From positions 62,001 to 126,000 of the forward strand of contig JAKSYS010000010.1 of the NCBI GenBank assembly GCA_022925895.1: a DNA stretch of 64,000 nt. Reading direction: 5' to 3'. The notes under the pieces were generated by a model. That model made no database searches. It was not told the DNA's origin and saw nothing but the letters and a program-made list of their open reading frames with translations. Of this stretch, positions 42,583 through 54,092 are shown piece by piece; within the stretch, counting starts at the first letter, position 1; every line of letters starts with the position of its first letter. The translations under genes were made by a program, and so were the position numbers. The stretch is from Fragilaria crotonensis. Taxonomy: Eukaryota > Bacillariophyta > Fragilariophyceae > Fragilariales > Fragilariaceae.

Positions 42583-45500
42583 CTAGGGAAGGATCGAACA
42601 TTCATCTGGCCCACAGCAGGTACAGCAAGAGCATTCAACAACGTCAGCGGCTGATGCGTCACAGTCTGCCCCAATTTTGATGACGTTGGTTGGCGTGGAT
42701 AGCTCGCATACCTCAGCCGGCATACTTCCATTTAATTTGTTCCCATCAGTAAAAAACTCTTGTAATCGGCCCAGATTTCCAAGCTCCGATGGAATTTCGC
42801 CAGTGAGATCATTATCATATAACCAAAGCCGTTCCAAGAAAATCAGGTTCCCAATCTCAGTTGGAATTGTTCCATCAAGGCCACAGGATGAGGCTGATAA
42901 AGATACCAGACTAAGGGCGTCGCCTATTTCTGATGGAATGCCTCCAGAGACTGGAGTTTTGTCAACCCAGCATTCGGTAATTCTGGGCATCGTGGAAATG
43001 AAGTCCAGTGTGAAGGTCAAGTTAAGAAACCTCACTTCTGCGAGGTACAGATACGCAAGCTCAGCTAACGCTACCAACTCCTTGGGCAGCGTTGTAGCAT
43101 AGGCATTTCCGCTTAAATCGATGTAGGAGAGCGAGTTAAGCCCAGTGAATGCCTCACCTGGGATGGGACCGTTGGTGAAGAATGTGTATGATAAGTCAAG
43201 TTCCTCTGCAGAAAGAGAGTGAGCGCTTGGGATGTGCATGAGTGGCATCAATCAATTGGAATGCATTCGACTTACTCAATTCACGCATTTTGTTAATGTA
43301 AGTTGGAACTCCTTCGTACTCAAATCCTGTGGATCCAAGGTATAGGTTTTTCATGTTGACCATACTCGTCATCCACATCATTCCTTCATCGCCCTCGCTG
43401 AGCAATAGAGAGTTGTTGGATAAGTCCAACGTTGTGAGGGACTCTGCCAGAAGCTGGACTTCCGGTGCGAAGATTCCCAACATGTTGTTGCCATGAAGTT
43501 CAATACTTTGAACGAGATTGTCTTCGCAGACGATGCCGAACCAGCCGCAGTAGTCACTCGCCGTCATCCACCCATCAGACTTGTACCATCCTGGAAGTTC
43601 ACCAGCAGGGTAAGCAGCTTCGGTGTACTTGTTTTCAACTCCAAACGAGGCAGTGTATATACAAGCCAGCGCATAGTAGCGAGAATACTGTTTGTCATCC
43701 TGCGTCGGTAGAACTGTTTCCAAAAATTCCAAGGCGAGCGACTGGTAAGAAGTTGGATCGTCAAATTCGTTTCCTCCTTGAAGTGCGACCTTCGCAATAA
43801 TTGACCGAATGGCGGAGCTTGACAATGGGGACCGTTCTGATGGCATACTGGATGGAACAAGCGATGGGGCAACCGTTGGGTGCATTGATCTAGACGGGAA
43901 GCTCGGCGGGGCAATCGTCGTGGAGTGGCTTCCGGAAGAATCGTCATTGGCATCATGACCTTCGTCGTCACTTTTACTTCCTTTTTTGCCACCTTTCTTT
44001 CTTCCGGCTTTACCTCCTTGTGACCCATTGCCGCCTTGGACATAGTCGTCGTCGTCGTCACCTCCTTGTGACCCATTGCCGCCTTGGACATAGTCGTCGT
44101 CGTCGTCACCTCCTTGCGACCCCTTGCCGCCTTGGACATAGTCGTCGTCATCTCCTTCTAAAGTGCGCAAAAGGGAAGGCCTGTCTGAGGGTACGTCTGA
44201 TGGTATGCTAGATGGAGGCGATGAGATCAGCGTAAACGTTGTCGGAGAGAGTGGATTTTGCGCGAGTGACAATTCGTCATCGGTGGAATCATCATCGGGT
44301 GGACCCGCGTAGTTGTTATAGTACCCTCCATTCGTTTCACCCTTCTTGCCTCCTTTCTTTCCTTCGACATTGCCTCCTTGTGACCCTTTGCCGCCTGACA
44401 CACTATCGTCATCGTCACCGCCTTCTAGAATGCGGAAAAGTGAAGGCATTTCGGAGGGCACGCCTGACGGTGTGCTGGATGGAGAGAGAGGCAGCTGCGC
44501 ATTTGACACCTTGTCGTCGGTGGAATCGTCATCCTGTGGCCCGGCGTAATTGTAATAGCTTCCTCCGTTCGCTCCGCCCTTCTTGCCTCCTTTCTTCCCC
44601 TCACCCTTTTTGCCACCCTTCTTCCCTCCAGCATTTTCTCCTTGTGACCCTTTGCCACCATGAACATAATCGTCTTCGTCTGTACCTCCAGTTTCTAAAA
44701 CAGGAAAAGATGAAGGCCTTTCAGAGGGTACGCCCGATGGTATACTGGAGGGCACGCCTGACGGAGGGAGAGGCAGTTCCGCGAATGACACATCGTCATC
44801 AGCGGAATAGTCATCCTGTGACCCAGCGTAATTGTCATCGCTGCGTACGTTCGCTTCGCCCTTCTTGCCTCCTTTCTTCCCCTCACCCTTTTTGTCACCC
44901 TTCTCACCTCCACCCTTTTTGCCACCCTTCTCACCTCCAGTGTTGCCTCCGTGTGACCCCTTGCCGCCTTGGACATAATCGTCGTCGTCGGTACCACCAG
45001 TGTTCAAAACAGGAAAAGAAGAAGGCCTTTCAGAGGGTACGCCCGATGGTATGCTGGAGGGCACGCCTGACGGTGTGCTGGACGGAGGGAGAGGCAGTTC
45101 CGCGAATGACGCATCGTCATCCTGTGGCCCAGCGTAATTGTCATCGTTGCCTCCGTTCGCTTCGCCCTTCTTGCCTCCCTTCCTCCTTTCGCCCTTTTTG
45201 CCTATTTTCTTCCCTTCCCCCTTTTTGCCTCCTTTCTTCCCTTCGCCCTTTTTGCCTCCTTTCTTCCCTTCCCCCTTTTTGCCTCCTTTCTTCCCGCCAT
45301 TGCTGTGTACGTCGTGGGACTCGTCATCAACACTTACTGCATAATCATCGTCGGTCGCTTCTTCATCACTTCCTTTCTTGCCACCGAGCAGATGCTCAGA
45401 TGCAACTTTGTCATCGCCGCTTTTCGCATAATCATCAGTACTAGCAGCTCCCTTACCAGAGTCGTTGGCGTAGTCATCAGTGCTTTGAGCTCCCTTACCA

Positions 45501-46561
45501 GAACCATTGGCGTTGTCATCAGTGCTTTGAGCTCCCTTACCAGAACCGTTGGCGTTGTCATCAGTGCTTTGAGCTCCCTTACCAGAACCGTTGGAGTCGT
45601 CATCTGTGCTGTCAGCTCCCTTACCAGAGCCTTTGGCGTTGCCATCCGTGCTGTCAGCTCCCTTACCAGAGCCTTTGGCGTTGCCATCTGTGCTGTCAGC
45701 TCCCTTACCAGAGCCTTTGGCGTTGCCATCCGTGCTGTCAGCTCCCTTACCAGAGCCTTTGGCGTTGCCATCACTGCTGTCAGCTCCCTTACCAGAGCCT
45801 TTGGCATAGTCATCAGTGCTCTCAGGTTCCTTTCCAGAGCCTTTGGCATAGTCCTCAGTGCTCTCAGTTCCCTTCGCGGAGCCTTTTTCGCCCTTAGGCT
45901 GTTCATCTTTCTTCTTGTCCACGTTCCTTTTGGCATTTACTTTCTTGGCAGTTTTTCCTCGTTCAGGTACATCTTCGCCTTCATTCTCGTCAGCATTGTC
46001 ATGATTGTTCGCCGCACCCTTGCCGGTTCCTTTTTTGCCCTTGTGTTCTTGGGAAGACTCCTCTGAATCGTTGGTATCACTACCCTTGCCTCGGCTACCT
46101 AATTCAATCGTCACGTCGTCATCACTGGCATCGTAGCCATCGTCGCTCTCGTCCGTTCCTTTGTCGCCGTTGCCTACAACTTCAGTGTCGACGCTTTCTT
46201 CGCTGTCTTCAGCATTGCCGTCGTTGCTCCTCCTTCCTTTGTCAGTGCCTTTTTTGCCCTTGTGGCCTTTTTCAGCGTCATGCTTCTCGCCTTCTTCTTC
46301 AGTGCCATCTTCAGCGCTTCCTTCTTCTTCAATCGCATAGTCGTCGTCACCGACATCAAACCCATCATCGCTTGCAGTCGAGCCGTACTCGTCTTGAGGA
46401 TCCACATCTTGATTCTCGTTCGGAGATACTTCGTAGGGTTCTATTTGTTCGTTGGCGGGGAGGTGATTATAAACTGATCGACTTGACTCACCACGCAAGG
46501 CTCCCTCGACGATGCAACATTGCGTTGTAAAGAGCAACAAGAAAGCTGTTGCGAGCTTCAT
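42583..46561 (-). CDS. Secreted LRR protein with long Lys/Gly/Ser and Pro-Ser repeats (silaffin-like region)
   Basis: Exons 46561-43276 and 43205-42583, with a 70-bp GT-AG intron, give 1302 residues. The start is ATG 46561, which opens a signal peptide (MKLATAFLLLFTTQCCIVEG); an ATG 45 bp upstream would bury it. Then come an acidic region, about ten 14-residue repeats (AKGSGKGADSTDGN) near 237-374, Lys clusters (KKGGKKGEGKKGG) near 420-465, and four long repeats with SIPSGVPSERPS and DDDDYVQGGKGS. An LRR N-terminal cap follows from about 920 (CGWFGIVCEDN), then leucine-rich repeats from about 1027 (IPSEIGDALSLVSL) and a cysteine end (CSCCTCC). No transmembrane anchor is seen. Lys and Ser clusters behind a signal peptide resemble silaffins, so a cell-wall role is possible; this is inference. 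Confidence 0.85.
43985..45900 (-). repeat. Nested coding repeats in the LRR gene
   Basis: Four repeat classes lie in one coding region: 42-bp units at about 45430-45850, Lys/Gly units at 45170-45300, long units of about 300 bp at 44160-45130, and 48-bp units at 44010-44150. All are in frame. Long open frames on the other strand here are shadows of these repeats. Confidence 0.85.
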
Positions 46562-47409
46562 GATCTTCTTGTTATTTGTAAAAATTATGATGATCAATGC
46601 GTGCAATTGTGAGGAGCCAACCGTGTGACCCCGAATTCAAAATCTTCGCGATCTTGTCAGGAAAGCATTCAGTGCGCGATGTCACGGTCGTTGCCCGATA
46701 TGAAGTCGTGTTGACTATGTGACCGTTTCGAAGCAGAGACAGCTAAATTCATTGATGTCGTTACGATGCGTTTCGAACTTATTCAAAATTGAATATTTTT
46801 AATATTGCTTAAAAAGGTATCTTATCAGTCATAAGAACATTGGAGTGTATGCATAGCTCCCCTACACTTCTTACACTGCGTCATCGTACTCTGGGTTTTC
46901 TATCGAACTAAACTGTTCAGAAATTCAAATTCACATGTCTGTATGAGTAGTGTACTGGTCAAAGCAGTACTTGGGTTGCTTGAGTAAATTCTAGACATAT
47001 CTGGTACAAGTACCACTGTACCAAGGACAAAACGAAATGTGCTCAGCATGTGTGTCAAAAAAATGAAGTCCAAGCCCTTCTTCGCCAATGGCACTTCCGA
47101 TGAGGCGTGGGGCGTGGGGCGTGGGTTGCCGATGTCGCAGAGACACCACTGCCACTACAGTCACTACTACACTACTCTAGTAGCTAGCTAGTAGTAGATC
47201 CCGCAATGCAAGGATGGAGTGCAATGACGTCACAGTACCGATGTCTTCAGGTCCTACGTATACCTCCCTACGGTAATACAGTAATCAAGTACAACAGTAA
47301 CATGCTGCACTGCGTGACGTCATCTCTAATCTGATCCCAGTAAAACTCAACAAGCTATGTCATACAGTTCTCTCTCTACTCTCTAGCTCTAGGAGTTAAC
47401 ATAATAAGG
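46562..47409. other. Intergenic region upstream of the LRR gene
   Basis: No gene recognised. The sequence near 47100-47300 has GGGGCGTGGGGCGTGGG and GTACAGTA-type words. It ends at the first LTR of the fossil element. Confidence 0.45.
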
Positions 47410-47640
47410 CATTTCGTTGTAGTAAGGAACACTGCAACAGTATTGTGGTCTTGTAGTACCAAACTGGACAAGAAGGTACAATTTTATATGAAAGGAGTCA
47501 GTGCGTGTTGAGAGCATCCAAACATCCAAGCTGTATCTTGGCACAAAATTCTAATAAACTAAAACCATCAACATGATGTCCTTCTGGGCATGCTTTCCTG
47601 CCTGGGCTCTAACTGTATTACTAATGGTGATTGAGATCAT
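47410..47640 (+). repeat. Left LTR (approximate) of the fossil element
   Basis: Matches 53665-53865 over several words in the same order. Limits are approximate. Confidence 0.6.
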
Positions 47641-50600
47641 GACATGGTGATGGAAAATTAACAGTTTGTCAGGCCACCAAGTCATTGATTAGTACACTAG
47701 CACGAGTATCTTTTTTATCAACTCTTCCTGTTTTGCTATATTATGGTGATCCACTTGCTGGATCAGAAAATTGACAGTGAGGATATTGCGTAAGGCATTG
47801 TTAGCAACCCAGCAGTGCAGGTGCTTCTGAGTGGCTTCTCTATCAGTGGTCATCATTTGGGTGGCAAAGATGTGTCTGCAACAACGCAGCAATCACTGTT
47901 CCAACAAGCCAATATGCCTGTTTTGGAATGGTCCCCCCAGCAGTTGGTCGCCAGGATGCATTCACAGACTTATCAGTTGAGGAAGGTAAGGATACGTGTT
48001 GTTGTCATGAAGTTTCAGGTAGGAGAGCGCCGCCTGAAGTTCGGGTGTAGCTACTAGGGAGGACTCCCTCATGATGTACCATGTACACCATCATTTCACG
48101 CGGTTGCGCAAGCGTTGACAGGGGGGTCTCAACGTCATTGTGCTCTAAAGCAGGTCAATGGAAGTTGGATCTACTACACTTTGGAGGTGCGTTAGCATAG
48201 ATGTAGTATGTCTCGTCTCTCAGGTGGCTCAAAGATATGTTGAGAGCCATAGTTGTTAGATTTATGAAACACGTCTTCATGGTTGACGCATTGGTTCAGT
48301 TGAGGATGTAATTTTGCTCGTTGGGTTCAACTATTCCTTGTGGTGAATCTGAGCTCAGCACTTTTCTTAGGAGCTCGATAAAGGAAACACTGAAAGTCTC
48401 ACAACAAGGGAGAGCATCAGCAATCAATCCAATGCATCCAGCACTCGTGCGCTGGCTGTGGTCGTGTTCGCTGTGACACGGCAGATTAGTACATGATCAG
48501 CGACCAGGGTTTTCACACTACAAGCAATGCTGGACTTGCTTCTTGTGGCCAAGAAAGCAAGTTTTGACGTTTTGATTCTATGATCAGGAATGCCATCAGG
48601 GAGGCCAGCTGGTCACCCTATTGCTTTCAGTTCAGTTAGTAGTAGGAAGCTTGTCGGCATGTAAGCCTTTGGCTGAGGATAGTAGGTATATGTGTGGCTA
48701 GCTTACCAACAATACCTCAGCTCTTCACAGCACCTGATGTCAGCCATGCAAGAATACCTTCCTCTTGAGGGCTGAATCAAAGTTGCAGCTCAGACAGGAC
48801 AGATTCCAACTTGATCTGGCTGGTGATCCACTCAAAACTGAAAGTGGTTCAAGGTCTTCTAGAGTTGAAGAAGTACCTGTGTGGGAGGATCAGGTGCGGT
48901 GCTGCAAGATTGGCCAAAAGATATGCTGCCCATGACCATGATGAGGTGATGGACAAAGTATATGAGCAGGAATATGACTCACACACAAAGGAGATTTGCC
49001 CTACTGTTTTGCTCTCTGGATAGCATTTTGAGGTCGTCAATGACAAGAGGATGTTTGGGAGATCATTAAGAGCTTGGTGATTGATGGTTTGGCTGGTCCC
49101 TTACCAAATGATATGAAAACAAGAAGATGGATGGATGATCTGTTATCAAGGCCCTCAGGTGTCAATTCAAGGATAAGGCCATTATTGCAGGATTGGTTCT
49201 GTGGTTTATTAGGGGATACCCAAACAATTAACATTCTCACGGCATAGCCATTCAGCATCAGGCAGCACATAATGAGCTTGAGGATTGCAGTGATCCCAAA
49301 CCTGAGATGGAGAAGGTATCTGACTTCCTTGCGCGGATCTCTAGCCATGGATCACTTGTGTTCTGAGTTAAGACTGCTACAGTGATAGCGCCAAAAACAC
49401 CCAACAGGCAGGTCTTTGGGACTTTGTTAGCTAGTTGCCAATCAGGAGACGATTCATCGCCAAGGCAAACAAGAAAGTGGGGATGGTAAGAATGCTTCCA
49501 CGTCGGAAGCAGGCAAAACGAAGATAGCTGGTTCTATGAACAGGATCAGTGGCTGGATCGGCGCACAAGCTCAGTACAGAGGAAGTAATAATAATTAATT
49601 GTAAGAAAGCTAAGAAGAAGATAATGACAAGGGTTCAAATAAGATGAGAAAGGCATCTGCCGTTGTGAAAAAGGAGGACAAGCAGCAGGATGTTTTCAGA
49701 AACCGCTAGGATCCTGGGAAACCAGAGTCGGGAGATCAGGATGGAAATGAGTTCAGACATAAAGCCCGCCCACAAATAGAAAAAGTTGATGATCTCACCA
49801 GCAACTCAAGTTGCTGCACCAGTTCGTGCAGATTCAGAGATGTGCAATGGTTGCACCAAGGACACACTGCTTTGTGATGGATCTGTGCAGCTCAGCAATC
49901 AAGGAATGACAGGCAGAGTGGAGAGCAACACATGCTGTGTGGTGGAAAGTAACACTATTGTCCTTGACTTGACTTGCAAGTTGATCTCCATGTCACCTTA
50001 TTGCAAAGAAGAGTTCAAACAATCCAAGGCAGATGCTTCTTTTTCAACTGTGGAAACTGCATAGAATTGTAAAGAGACAGGGAAACAAGATGTATGTGTT
50101 CTTCATCAATGAAGCCTTATATCTTGATATGAGGTTCAACAGCTTGAGAGTGAATGATTGGCTGTCCGAATCATTTTGACGCAACCAAGGTCAATACAAA
50201 GGATTCTTCAAAAGCGCGGCAAGGTCAGCTTTTACTATGATGGCTACCAATAGCACTGCTCAACTCTCAGTATTCCGACTGTGGTCAAGTTGAACTCTGC
50301 TGAGAGAAATGATATGGCAGGTAGGTTGATTGCAATGATTGACCAAGATGGTGCCATGCCTTTGGATGAGGACATACTTGTAGTATGTGACGTCCAGCAC
50401 GCAGTAGTTCATTGAGATGGCAAGTTGGAGGAAATTACAGTGGCAGTCATGGCTAAACGTTGGCACATTTCTGGATTGGACGTTGCGGCTCGGACTTTGG
50501 AGGTCGTCACCCAGCTTGGCGTCCGCACACTCCGACATCCTGTACAGTGTCTAGCATCTCAGATATCCACACATGAAGGGGACAAGTAAAGCAGAGCAGA

Positions 50601-53600
50601 GGTTCTTTTCGGTCAAAGTCAGAGCGGGGTTTCAAGTGTAAACATCTGATTGGGTTTTGATTGGGCTTCTCAAAGCAAGTGTGTGCCAATGGAGTCAGTA
50701 AAAAAGCAGATGCTCATATGTTGATGAATGCTTTTATCTGTCCAGAACCATGCTGGAGTTATCAAAGATAATTTGGTTGTTGACAATGATCCCATGATGG
50801 CTTACTATAATGAGTGGAGAAACAAGGCGGACCGCGAATTTATAATTAATCAGAAGACACACAAATCATACTCACACTGCTGGCATAGGGCTCCTGAAGT
50901 TGATGCCTGTGAAGTGACAAGTCCATTGCTAGGACATTCACAAAGAAGTCAGGATCTCCAAAGCGTCTGTGGCGCTAGCATGCGCTTGGTTTTACGCCCG
51001 ATACTTCCCTTGGGTGCAACACGAATGGTTTGAAGACGTGTGGAACAGTGATGCTGATTGAGAATGTAAGATTGGAAAGTGGCTTGGATTGGCATCAGGA
51101 TTAGGTGGTGGTGGTCATTGCTTCCGGATCCTCATCATGTTGACCAATTGCAACATTAATTGCCAGGGGACTCCTCGCAATATAAGATCATTCAGAGGTT
51201 GACATAGCCACGACAAGCTTTTAAGGATTGGATGTGCCAATTGAATCAATGATAGGTGATAGTCTTGAGCATACTACCAGCCATTGTGGATAACGGGATT
51301 GGTCTGCTGTTTCTTGCCTGTGAGTACAGATCTATTGGAGACCTGCTGGATGATGAAAGTGAAGCAGATCATGAGGAGGATAAAAATGAAGTGGATGAGT
51401 ACACACCTGAGGAGACATTTGATGGCCATCTGGCTGGTGCATCTGTGATGCTGCCCAGAGCTGCTGGAGAACCGCTGAAAGCACATGTGGGGGCTCGGAC
51501 GCAGGATGTCAATGGCAAGAAGCCAATTGGCGGGGCACCAAACAATAATCCTATCCTTGACACGAGAGTATATGTTCTTGTTGAGTTTCAGGATGGAGTT
51601 CAGGATGTTACCACTGATTTAATAGCAGGTGATATTTACTCCCAGATTGATGGCGAGGTGAATCAGTACATGCTCCTGTCAGAGATATTGATCACCAGCA
51701 GGGTTCAAGGGTGATAAGAATGGGAGAATGTAACCAAGAATAACAACTTGGGGGTGGCATTTGCTGATCAAGCAAGCAGTGGAAGGATGGAATGTCTATG
51801 TTGCTGGGTTGCACTGAAAGACTTAAGGGAATCGTTTCCAATCGAGACATTGGAGTTTGCAGCAGTCACAAATAAGATCTCCAATGTGCAATCATTCAAG
51901 TGCTGGGAGAAGGATACGCTTCAGAAGAGACACCAGCACATTATAAGCAAGGTAGCTCAACCTGGCCAACTACTGGAAGCAGCCAGACTCCCAAATATGG
52001 CACTAGATTGCCCCAATCGGAGGAAGAGGCACTAAGTTCAACAGTTGTTTCGCGGGATAGCTATAACATTGTTTTCCTATTGGCAGCTCTGCATGATACT
52101 GACATGATCCTGTCACCAGATATTCGGACGCATATCTGAATGTGCCGGTCAGAGAGATGCTTTGTACAACTATCACCGGAAAGAAATTTGGTCCTCTCCA
52201 GTACAAAGGATAAACAGTGATAATAGTTTGGGTTTCTTCTAGGGGACGACGTAGCTGCACCAAATCATTCCATGATTGACTTGCGGCGAACTTGAGGGAG
52301 CCTTGAGAGCCCTACTAAGGCAGACCCAGACTTCTGGATGAGTCCTGATGTCAACAGGAACGGGGCAGAGAATTATCGATGCGTGGCTGATACAGCATTA
52401 CGTTCACAATGTACCCACTACAATGGAGAATCTAGAGGAATTCATGGTTGAGCAAGTTATCCCAATGGTTCACACTCAAGGAAGGGAGTACAGAGGAGCC
52501 ATTCTTATTTGAGGAACTGAGAAAAGTTAGATGCTGGGTGCTGACATCACTAACAAAGTATGCAAAGAAAGGAGGACCATATCTGACTTGGATATTCTTG
52601 ACCACCATGGTACAGCCAGTAAGCTGCGTTCAATGAACAAGGTGATGTGATTATTGGCTTGAAATTGATGCACCCAAACCGCATAACCTAGAAAGATAGA
52701 ATTGTATTCAAGGTCATACTATCAGCCAGGGTGCTGTTGCATTGGATCCTTACCAATGAAGGCATCTGCTGGATGTTTTGATGCCTGCGTCAATGATGTC
52801 CCTAAATCTAGATACGTCACATCAAAGGCACCTTAAAAAATCCTTTCGTATCTTTGCTTATCTCAAACGCTATGATTCTTTGACTAGCTATCACGGTAGT
52901 ATTTGACAGCACTGCTGAGCTTTGTTGTTTTGACCGATTACGGTTCAAGGGCTATGATTGTTGGAGTGAGGAGTGCTAGGATCCTGACGCAGAGAAAGCC
53001 ATCCTTAAGGATCATACGTCAATGCCAAGAGATAGAAGTGATGTTATGTTTGTGGATGCCAATCATGCTAGGTGTTGAGCAATTAGGAGATCACATTCAG
53101 GAGTGGAGGTACTATGGGCGCCTATGACAATGTGGTTTTTGAAGCGGCAAAACACGGTTGCGTCATCCACATTCAGATCAGAATTTTTTGTAATGACGAT
53201 AGCGATTGATATGATTGAAGATTTGCGATACAAATTACGAATGGTAGGAGCTGGAATTGATGGTCCCTGCTGCAATGTACTATTCTATAATTTGGTTTTC
53301 CAAAAGAAGCATGGAGCTGGCTGTAAATCATCACGGCACATGTCAAGCAATTGCTGATAGCGTTATTTGCGTTACTATGAAGGAAGATACGGCGATTTTT
53401 ATCGCCGAAATTGTGACCAAGTGGTGTTTCCCAGGACCCACACTACTATTGTGCTGGCATGATGCATGGGGAATACTCTTGTAGCAAGCAAGGTCAAACC
53501 CCTTTTTTCGAACAAGAGTGAGGCCTCCACTATAATGGAGTTTCTCAGGCCTCTGTTGGTGGTTCATATGTCGCGCGAATTGTCTCATTGGCGGTGCCAA

Positions 53601-53664
53601 GGAAACAATTTGTGGGGAAGATTAAGATTGCGTCGGGTAGTTTCCGGGTGCGGCATCGCGTTGT

Positions 53665-53865
53665 GCTGGAGTAGGAAGGTACAGTGCGACAGTATTGTCG
53701 TGTACGGTACAACTGTAAGAAAAGTGCCAGTGCGAGTGGAGATAGGGTCTTGGGACACAATTCTACTTTTAAAAGTTAAAACCATCAACATGCAGCCCTT
53801 CGGGGCGTACTCTCCGTGAGGGCTCTCACTGCATTACTAGCGCCAATTTAGATGATGGCACAACA
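53665..53865 (+). repeat. Right LTR (approximate) of the fossil element
   Basis: Matches the left LTR in order and orientation; limits are approximate. Confidence 0.6.
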
Positions 53866-54092
53866 GAATATGAACACACATTTCATAATAAATGATGGAC
53901 TCTAAACGGGGTCCCATGAAAATGTTGTCTTGCCCCTATGCTATTGTACCGTCCTTGTCGACGGACCTGATTTGAAAAGTACAGTAGGCACCACAAATCT
54001 AACGCATTATCGATGATAGGTATGGTCGGATGACAGAGGCGTAGGTCAATCCAAGGCACTAACCCAAAGAGAGGTGCGACTCGAATTCAGAA

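Larger units (their letters stand above)
47410..53865 (+). mobile_element. Copia-type LTR retrotransposon fossil, about 6.4 kb, heavily broken
   Basis: Similar flanking stretches at about 47410-47640 and 53665-53865 share AACACTGCAACAGTATTG-like and AAAACCATCAACATG words in the same orientation and look like diverged LTRs. Between them lie, in order, a gag-like stretch (48.8-49.7 kb), an integrase-like and linker stretch (50.6-51.7 kb, including a 152-codon open frame), and reverse transcriptase and RNase H remains (52.4-53.4 kb). The element is broken by very many changes. The LTRs differ strongly, so it is old. Its exact ends and target duplication were not resolved. Confidence 0.75.

Noticed and set aside
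44239-46066. Plus-strand frames of 401 and 253 codons opposite the LRR gene
   Set aside because: They mirror the in-frame repeats of the minus-strand gene, which has the signal peptide, clean splice and recognisable domains.
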